Assembly: GCA_949152475.1 (NCBI GenBank)
Contig: OX424569.1
Location: forward strand, 23,419,950 to 23,483,949
Reading direction: 5' to 3'
Source: Terebella lapidaria
Taxonomy: Eukaryota; Annelida; Polychaeta; Terebellida; Terebellidae
Length of the DNA: 64,000 nucleotides
Of this stretch, positions 57,912-64,000 are shown piece by piece; within the stretch, counting starts at the first letter, position 1, and every line of letters starts with the position of its first letter. A program made the translations under genes and the position numbers. The notes under the pieces are model-generated. The model was not told where the DNA came from. It did no database searches and saw only the letters and a list, made by a program, of their open reading frames with translations.

Positions 57912-59237
57912 TCGTTGCGGGAAAGCGTAGGCTCTGTGGAAGGTTCAGTTCTGTCGGAATTCGATCTTCCACAACCTGGTCCAGTCGGGGGACGCCTGGC
58001 TCAGTTCGTCCAGAACTGGAGCGATCTGGCGTCGTCAGACAATTCAGTCGTGGCATGGGTGAAGTTCGGTCTCACCTTCAGATGGGAGGCTGGAAAACCA
58101 CCGATCAGACCCAAAGCGTGGTTCTTCCCTGTGCCCGGCGATCGGGAAAAGTTTCAGCTTCTGCAGCACGAGGTGCAGCAGTTGCTAGAGAAACGTGCGA
58201 TCGAGGTGGTCAAGGACGAGAGAGGATTCTATTCTCTCATCTTCCTAGTGCCGAAAAAGACAGGCGGGTGGCGTCCCGTTTTCGATCTGTCAAACCTCAA
58301 CAAATTCCTGATCATACCCAGGTTCAAGATGGAGTCGGCGCTTTCCGTCCAGAAAGCTCTGGCCAAGGGGAAGTGGGCAGTCAGTATCGACGTCAAGGAC
58401 GCGTACTTACATGTGCCAATACACCCAGCCGATCGGCGATACCTCAAGTTCGCCTTCGAGGGTTCGGTGTATCAGTTCAGGGTACTTCCTTTTGGAGTAG
58501 CCACCGCCCCTTACGTGTTCACCCGTATCGTAAGGACGATGGCAGCCAGGTTTCGATCGGTTGGAATTCAATTCCACCATTATATCGACGATTGGTTAAT
58601 CATAGCCGACTCCCCGTCTCAGGCTATAGAGCAATCCGGGTTCGTCCTCAGGTTGGCGACCAGCCTTGGCTGGATCCCCAATTGGGCGAAGTCTCATCTG
58701 TCCCCGACACAGAGGTTCGAGTATGTCGGGGTAGATTACGATCTAGAGCGAGGAGTAGCTCTTCCTCCGCGGAAGAGAGTTCTCAAGGCGATTGCGGCGA
58801 TGGAGGTCGCGCTGACGCAGTCGTCGATCACAGCTCGACAGTTTCTGTCCATCATCGGTCTGTTGGCGTCGATGGAGAAACAGGTGCCGTTCGGCAGGTG
58901 CTTCCTCAGACCCATTCAATGGTGTCTAGCGTTGCAATGGCGGATCCTCACCGATCGACTAGACCAAGTCGTATCGGTGGACGATCGTGCTCGGGAAGCA
59001 ATGCATTGGTGGCGGGACCATCGGAATCTTTTCCGAGGGATGCCACTGGCGGAGTATCTGCCCGATCGGACCTTCTTCACCGATGCGTCAGAATTGGCTT
59101 GGGGAGCTCATATGGACGAGCACGAACTCTCTGCTGTGTGGAACACGAGCGAGAGGGCGTTGCACATCAATGTCCTAGAGCTGCGAGCGGTCCCCCAGGG
59201 ACGAAGTGGTTGGTCTTCACAGACAACAGCACAGTAG
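57912..59237 (+). CDS. DIRS reverse transcriptase and first part of RNase H
   Basis: Different frame from gag, no clear own ATG, so probably made by frameshift or reinitiation. The fingers carry FLVPKKTGGWRPVFDLSNLN, the palm has SIDVKDAYLHVPIHPADRRY and LPFGVATAPYVF, and the catalytic box is HHYIDDWLI (canonical YxDD). RNase H begins TFFTDASELAWGAHM and reaches ALHINVLELRAV, where the frame is lost and a stop follows at 59235-59237. The remainder of RNase H continues in another frame from about 59190. Whether that break is a deletion or a programmed shift is not resolvable by eye. Relatives normally carry a few more residues here, so a small deletion is likelier. Confidence 0.85.
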   Translation, partial: SLRESVGSVEGSVLSEFDLPQPGPVGGRLAQFVQNWSDLASSDNSVVAWVKFGLTFRWEAGKPPIRPKAWFFPVPGDREKFQLLQHEVQQLLEKRAIEVVKDERGFYSLIFLVPKKTGGWRPVFDLSNLNKFLIIPRFKMESALSVQKALAKGKWAVSIDVKDAYLHVPIHPADRRYLKFAFEGSVYQFRVLPFGVATAPYVFTRIVRTMAARFRSVGIQFHHYIDDWLIIADSPSQAIEQSGFVLRLATSLGWIPNWAKSHLSPTQRFEYVGVDYDLERGVALPPRKRVLKAIAAMEVALTQSSITARQFLSIIGLLASMEKQVPFGRCFLRPIQWCLALQWRILTDRLDQVVSVDDRAREAMHWWRDHRNLFRGMPLAEYLPDRTFFTDASELAWGAHMDEHELSAVWNTSERALHINVLELRAVPQGRSGWSSQTTAQ

Positions 59238-59983
59238 TGGCGCACATAAACAAACAAGGTGGAACTCGGTCGAGTCAGCTTTGTTTGGAGGCCGAGTGTC
59301 TGATCAGTTTTGCCTTCGAGTACCGTCTGTTTATCAGGGCGAGGCACCTGCCGGGTCACAGGAATGTCCTAGCGGACGCTCTGTCGAGACCGGACAAGAT
59401 CATAGGCACGGAGTGGAGTCTGCATCCGGGGGTGTTTCGGCGCGTTTGTCAGGCGTGCGGGACACCGAACATAGACCTATTCGCAACCTCTCGGAATCAC
59501 AAGCTCCCGATCTACTTCTCACCTCTGCCAGAAAGCGAGACACTGGCTATGGACGCGATGTCTCAGTCGTGGGACGGGATGTTCGGGTATGCGTACCCGC
59601 CAACTCGGTTCCTAACAGAAGTGCTGCACAAAGTAGCCAGGTCTCAGTGCGAGATTCTGTTGGTGGCGCCATGCTGGCCGATGCAGGCGTGGTTCCCCCT
59701 GCTACTGTCCCTCCTGATCGATGTACCACGGGTTCTCCCGATCGAGGACAGGTTGCTGAAGCAACCGGGGCGGGATATATTTCACGATTCCGTCCACGTG
59801 CTCAAATTACACGTGTGGAGGCTATCGAGCGATCCTTCCAGGAGGCAGGATTTTCTCAGCAGGTGTCCGTACATCTCGCGAGAAAGAATAGGAGATCCTC
59901 CTCTAAAACGTATGAGGCTAAATGGAGAGTATTCGTACGTTGGTGTAACGGAAGGCGCATTGATCCGCTCTCTGCCCCTCTGA
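59190..59983 (+). CDS. DIRS RNase H end plus methyltransferase-like domain
   Basis: Starts effectively at PPGTKWLVFTDNSTVVAHIN and EYRLFIRARHLPGHRNVLAD, the distal RNase H. It then runs into the region characteristic of DIRS elements, related to bacteriophage-type DNA adenine methyltransferases (NIDLFATSRNHKLPIYFSPL, FGYAYPPTRFL, LLVAPCWPMQAWFPLLLSLL). The catalytic methyltransferase motif is not obviously conserved. The frame overlaps the recombinase by ~190 bp. Confidence 0.7.
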
Positions 59984-60882
59984 ATGCAGTGCTAGACTTT
60001 CTCTGCTATCTCTTTGATAGGCTTAATTTGAGGCCTACTACGATCGAGGGATACAGGTCCATGCTGGGCCCTGTATTCCGTGCTAGGGGGATCGATTTAA
60101 CTAATAATCGTATCCTTGCTGATCTCTTGGCGTCCTTTAGGACGCAAAGGCCACGCAGAGTTCCTACTCTACCGGATTGGGACATGGCTTTTGTGCTATA
60201 TTGTCTTACTAAAGCACCTTGGGAGCCTCTCAAGGAAGTTTCCTTGCAGAGGTTAACTCTTAAGACTTTCTTGCTAGTTATGCTAGCAAGTGGTCGAAGA
60301 CGCTCAGATGTCGCGGCGATCGACGTATCGCGAGTCGCATTTGGCGCGGATGGGTCCGTTTCCTTATACCCAGTACGTGACTTTATGCCTAAAACACGTG
60401 CTGCAGTTGAGGGCGGGAAAGCGTTCTCCCCTATCGTAATTCCGTCACTGGGCGGTTACGTAGGACGGAATGAGCCGGACGCTCTATTGTGCCCGGTAAG
60501 AGCGCTGAAAATCTACATCGATCGTACCAGATCGATCAGGAAAGATCGCAAGCGATTATTTATTTCCTATCAGCCTAAAAGGGCTACGGATATCTCCACA
60601 GCTACACTATCCCGATGGGTGAAGGTTGTAGTGAGGACTGTCTATGCGGAATCAGGTGCTGACGATCGAGTCACTTACAAAATATCGTCCCACCAAATCC
60701 AACACATCTCGATGTCTTTGGCGGCCAGGTCGAATATTCCGTTGGAATATATCGTGAGGGCTGGAATGTGGACTAATTCTACGACATTCATCGGGTTCTA
60801 TCTGTCCAATGCTGCCGAACTTCAGGACCAGTCGTCCAGATTTAGACTGGGTCCGCTGGTCGTAGCGCAAGCTGTTGTTTGA
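59788..60882 (+). CDS. DIRS tyrosine recombinase, catalytic Arg altered
   Basis: Integrates the circular DIRS DNA by a phage-integrase-type reaction. A SAM-like N-terminal DNA-binding domain (KTYEAKWRVFVRWCNGRR, NAVLDFLCYLFD, TTIEGYRSML) precedes the catalytic domain. ASGRRRSDVAAI carries the first Arg. The HxxR box reads HQIQ, so the second catalytic Arg is Gln. AGMWTNSTTFIGFYLSN has the conserved Trp and the Tyr nucleophile. The Arg-to-Gln change is one CpG transition (CGA to CAA), suggesting mutational decay. The frame is open much further upstream but the domain begins near 59788. The exact start is unknown. Confidence 0.8.
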   Translation, partial: FRPRAQITRVEAIERSFQEAGFSQQVSVHLARKNRRSSSKTYEAKWRVFVRWCNGRRIDPLSAPLNAVLDFLCYLFDRLNLRPTTIEGYRSMLGPVFRARGIDLTNNRILADLLASFRTQRPRRVPTLPDWDMAFVLYCLTKAPWEPLKEVSLQRLTLKTFLLVMLASGRRRSDVAAIDVSRVAFGADGSVSLYPVRDFMPKTRAAVEGGKAFSPIVIPSLGGYVGRNEPDALLCPVRALKIYIDRTRSIRKDRKRLFISYQPKRATDISTATLSRWVKVVVRTVYAESGADDRVTYKISSHQIQHISMSLAARSNIPLEYIVRAGMWTNSTTFIGFYLSNAAELQDQSSRFRLGPLVVAQAVV

Positions 60883-61180
60883 ACCAGCTGGACAGAAAAG
60901 TCTTGGTTTTAACGTGCACGTGTATATAAGCAACACTTTGTGTTTGTGTTTGAGTTCTTTATGTTACGGTCTCAAGTAGAGTTCCGTTTTCCACCGATGG
61001 GTGAAGAAGAAATTCGTGCATGTCGGAGGCAAGCGATCGCACCGCTAGGTGAGTATCTTTATTATATTACTAAAGATATATCGAAAATGTAGCATTTTAG
61101 CGATTCGCTTGAAATCAAGACTATCGTCTGTTTTCATGACTCTCTAGCACTACTGCTCCACCGCCTATCCTTTGATTCTA

Positions 61181-61283
61181 AGGAGCATGTAGTAGTTTAG
61201 ATTGGTGATGTATAAAATAAACTTCCCAAATTTTAATTGTAAATTTGCCGTTTATTGTTATTACTCACCTCTAAACTACTACA
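61181..61283. repeat. DIRS internal complementary region
   Basis: GGAGCATGTAGTAGTTTAGA to AAATAAACT is the inverted left end. It is followed without a gap by TTCCCAAATTTTAATTG to TCTAAACTACTACA, the inverted right end. This is the diagnostic feature of DIRS replication through a circular intermediate. Confidence 0.9.
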
Positions 61284-61345
61284 GTAAAGGCCCTCCCATC
61301 CATCCCCGCCAGTTGTGTGCTAGGGGCTTCCTTTTGTCGTTTTTT

Positions 61346-61514
61346 GGACAGAAAAGTGAAGCTTCTGCGCAGCTGCGCGCGCATATGCGCGGCGGTTTTG
61401 GCGGCAAAAGGAGCGCTCGAGTCATGCAGGCAGACGATCGTGCCTTGCTTTCAGTACGCGAATTTCTATCCAGAACGATCCAAAGGATCGAAAAGGAGCA
61501 TGTAGTAGTTTAAA
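61346..61514. repeat. DIRS right inverted terminal repeat
   Basis: Inverted match of 55231-55400, followed by the right-end extension GGTGAGTAATAAC to TTTGGGAA that is represented in the internal complementary region. Confidence 0.92.
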
Positions 61515-61562
61515 GGTGAGTAATAACAATAAACGGCAAATTTACAATTAAAATTTGGGAAT

Positions 61563-61905
61563 TTTCTGCAAAAAGATATCAGTCGAGTTTGGTATGGCGG
61601 ATGAATTCAGGATGCATGAGTCCGAAGGACGAGTGTACTGTAAACGTACTAATTTTCACGGTGGATTTACTTTGCGGATTTCGCGGTAATATCAAAACCG
61701 CAAAATTAAATCCACTGCGAAAATTTGTCCATACAAGGGGATTAAAGTAAAACGAAGGTAAAACCGCAAAATTAAATCCTAACATACAAAACCTAAGGTA
61801 CTAAGGTACAAAACCGCAAAATTAAATACCCGCAAAATTGAGTACGTTTACAGTATTCTGTGTTCATCGGCCAGACCAAACGAGACTGATATCTTTTTGC
61901 GGAAA
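61563..61905. mobile_element. Hairpin element directly abutting the DIRS right end
   Basis: Outer inverted arms AAAAAGATATCAGTCGAGTT (about 61572) and ACGAGACTGATATCTTTTT (about 61879) continue over ~40 bp. A second MITE (61638-61853) sits between them. The left arm starts within 1-2 bp of the DIRS terminus. Confidence 0.65.
61638..61853. mobile_element. 216-bp MITE with TA target site
   Basis: Ends CTGTAAACGTAC and GTACGTTTACAG are perfect inverted repeats, each bordered by TA (61636-61637, 61854-61855). The interior repeats ACCGCAAAATTAAAT several times. It is Tc1/mariner-type, non-autonomous, and nested in the hairpin element at 61563-61905. Confidence 0.75.
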
Positions 61906-62942
61906 ACACACAAGCGTGGTTTTTATTTTATCACACACTACCATTCAGATAGATACTAAATAGATCTACCGTCATTATCAACGAACCTTGTGAATGATCA
62001 TTAATAAATAAATTAATTAATTTAATTATATTCATGAATATGCATGTGATGTCCGAATAATCTCAAGTCTGGGCTTGGTAAGTAATGCTAGGTTACTAGA
62101 ATCGTTTTCATACGACATCACATTGTTCTTTTACACAACAACGGTCTTTACATTATCCTCGTGAGAAAGTAGTTTCGGCTCGGTGTGGGTCAGCGAGTGA
62201 TACAGATTAATTTGAAGTACAGGTTGATACAGAAAAGGTTATCACACCTTTCGGAGTCCTTTAGCTTTGCAGTTAATAGTGTGTGATGAATACCAGTACA
62301 TGTTCATGGTACATACATACTGCCAACCTTTGCAATCATTCAGTTGCTTTGTATTAGGCTGAGTTACGAATTTTTAGATTGTGATTCTTAAATGTTCAGT
62401 AGATACCAACACTGAGCTGGGCAACTTACTGTTCACATGTTCATAAAAGATTATGCAGTACTTCTGCAACAGTTCATGTATCGTTTGTACAAAGAATTTT
62501 TATTTGCAAAGGGATTTGCCAAGCAGTGATTTGTTTTGTGTATGCTTTTAAAACGTTTGTTTTAAAATGTATTTGGAATATAAAAATACCATGGAATGAA
62601 TGAAAAATATCATTGTTATTGATTGATTTCTTATCAATAAATATTCATATCATCCTGATGTGATAATGTTACTACCAACTAGTTTCACAGGTGAGATATT
62701 TAGCAGATTCTATTTGAAATTTTTGGTTGTTGTTTTGTGAGTTACCACCAACATACTTTTAGCTTAGAATTGTGTTAATTACCCTTCTTCCATCGTATGC
62801 CCGGTCTGACTCAGAACTGTATAAAATCACACAAAAAACACTTAAATAAGACTTTACTGTAATACCAACAAGTTGAATCCAAAACATCAACTTTTATCGG
62901 GGATCAGGAACGTTTGTGTAACACTTTACCCCATCTGAGCTT
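61906..62942. other. Intergenic, no gene seen
   Basis: AT-rich. No exon, RNA gene or bounded repeat that I can support. Confidence 0.4.
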
Positions 62943-63518
62943 ATGACTATTTTGTGGGTTCTCCTGAATGGAGCATTTTTGGCCCTGGATGCATGTGTCT
63001 GGCTGCTGGTGCCCACTGGAGTTGTGTGTCAGTCCAGTCCCTACTTGGTTCTGTCAGCTCCACTGGAAGACTTGGTCAGCTCCCTCCCCGGACTGCCTGC
63101 TGGTGCCAGGGAACACGGTCTCGACTGGTTTGAGATTGGGGATGAAGATGCCAAGCTAGTATTACATAGTCTCCCTCACCTTCAAAACTCACTCCGTTCT
63201 CAATGGTGGTTGAAGAGAAACAGAGAAATGTGGACAGAGCTATGTCCTGCTCCACAGAATGGCCAAGTGTCTAGTATGGCTGGCCATTCTGCTTTCAATG
63301 TGTAAGGAGCTGATAGACTCTGGATTGTCCGGCCAGTGGATGGGATGCTCCTTCGCAGGACATTTTTCCGGGGCCTTGCCTTGGTCAACTCCTTCCTATC
63401 TTCATACTTCACTCGGGGAAAAGTGACTGACGATCAGCTTCTTGTGAATATTCACGCCATGCTTCTTGATCTGCCCTCCAGTGGGCAGACTTTGGTACCT
63501 CTCGATCAGTGGCTCTAG
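62943..63518 (+). pseudogene. Unidentified reading frame broken by one stop
   Basis: One frame runs ~190 codons with a single TAA at 63303-63305. Before the stop it has a hydrophobic start (ILWVLLNGAFLALDACVWLL) and GLDWFEIGDEDAKLVLHSLP. After it, GADRLWIVRPVDGMLLRRTF and GKVTDDQLLVNIHAMLLDLP. The stop overlaps a possible donor (GTAAGG), so splicing could remove it, but no acceptor in phase is obvious. I do not recognise the family. It could be a broken gene, or exons of a gene running off the window. Confidence 0.3.
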
Positions 63519-63539
63519 ACTCGAGACTGTCTTGGCTCC

Positions 63540-63720
63540 ACACACCGGGGTGAAAAGGATTTAACTGGGGTGAGAAGGTTTTCACTGAAGTGAAAAAGAT
63601 TCTCACTGATGTTAAAATGTTTTACTGGATGAGGTCTTTATTGAGGTGAAAAGCTTTCAACTGGGGTGAAGTTCTCACCATGGTGAAGAGGTTCTCACTG
63701 TGGTGGAAAAGCTTTATCCA
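63540..63720. repeat. Degenerate ~20-28-bp minisatellite
   Basis: Repeated variants of GGGGTGAAAAGG followed by TTTTCACTG or TTCTCACTG, about seven copies, such as GGGGTGAGAAGGTTTTCACT and GGTGAAGAGGTTCTCACTGT. Neighbouring copies are partly complementary. Confidence 0.7.
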
Positions 63721-64000
63721 AATGTGTCGATTTTCCCAAAGATTGCGGTAGGTATTTGGCCTTTTTCGTACACCATACCATTTTAGCTGTTTCACGTTCG
63801 AAGCTCGTGCCTAAACCTGGTGACGTATTGTTTTTCATCAATTCACTACACTGTTTCAATGACTGTGACGTCGCACCTTCAGCCTCGTGTGCTGGCAGCT
63901 ATCTTGATTTATTGGAGTTGTCTCATAATCGTAGAGCCGATAGGATGACGGTGAGCACTGTCATGTTCTCCCTCCCCTTGTTCTTGCCAAGAGGGTCCTA

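Larger units (their letters stand above)
55209..61561 (+). mobile_element. Complete DIRS-type tyrosine-recombinase retrotransposon
   Basis: All structural parts of a DIRS element are visible. Inverted terminal repeats of ~169 bp (about 55231-55400 and 61346-61514) look identical. Single-copy end extensions lie outside them (55209-55230 and 61515-61561). An internal complementary region (about 61181-61283) contains the inverted copy of the left end (61181-61223) directly joined to the inverted copy of the right end (61223-61283), which serves as the circle-junction template. Gene order is gag, RT/RNase H, methyltransferase-like domain, tyrosine recombinase. No target-site duplication is seen, as expected. 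ORF defects (see parts) suggest it needs help in trans. Confidence 0.92.

Overview
This is a eukaryotic (animal) nuclear sequence: spliced genes with GT/AG introns, long AT-rich intergenic DNA, many ACATGTA-type words and a very dense load of transposons. Gene content (RAB20-like GTPase, O-GlcNAc transferase, lipoyltransferase, DUSP15/22-like phosphatase) and repeat style suggest a marine invertebrate, most likely a mollusc or another lophotrochozoan. A cephalochordate or hemichordate is not excluded. I could not run a database search, so the species call is inference.

Layout. 0-2.2 kb: four-exon RAB20-like small GTPase on the minus strand, with a transposon in an intron. 2.2-8.3 kb: palindromic MITEs and a foldback element. 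8.7-11.9 kb: a full-length, intronless OGT coding region. 14.5-17.2 kb: a ~147-bp tandem array. 17.4-23.0 kb: a decayed Ty3/gypsy element on the minus strand, its integrase split by a Helitron-like element (19.9-21.7 kb). 25.4-33.5 kb: LIPT1 (four coding exons) flanked by two inverted copies of another Helitron-like family. A 1.6-kb tandem duplication has copied LIPT1 exons 2-4. 33.6-34.5 kb: single-exon membrane-anchored methyltransferase-fold gene on the minus strand. 35.35-40.1 kb: a giant imperfect palindrome with ~2.2-kb arms. 42.3-42.8 kb: remnant or divergent paralogue of the RAB20-like gene. 45.1-48.9 kb: DUSP15/22-like phosphatase, with a possible alternative last exon at 53.9 kb beyond a third Helitron-like family (49.6-52.4 kb). 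55.2-61.6 kb: a structurally complete DIRS-type tyrosine-recombinase retrotransposon. 61.6-64 kb: nested MITEs, an unidentified interrupted reading frame and a minisatellite.

The host genes have unrelated housekeeping or signalling roles (membrane traffic, O-GlcNAc signalling, mitochondrial lipoylation, a methyltransferase-fold protein, JNK-pathway-type phosphatase) and do not form a pathway or operon. The most notable feature is the mobile DNA. Three unrelated element families share one end architecture: a 5' terminal motif with a hairpin, then the inverted copy of that motif placed just before a 3' hairpin and a CTAG or CTAA terminus, inserted between T residues. This resembles Helitron2/Helentron. 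Two of the families carry internal tandem arrays, and those of one family are dense in nuclear-receptor half-sites.
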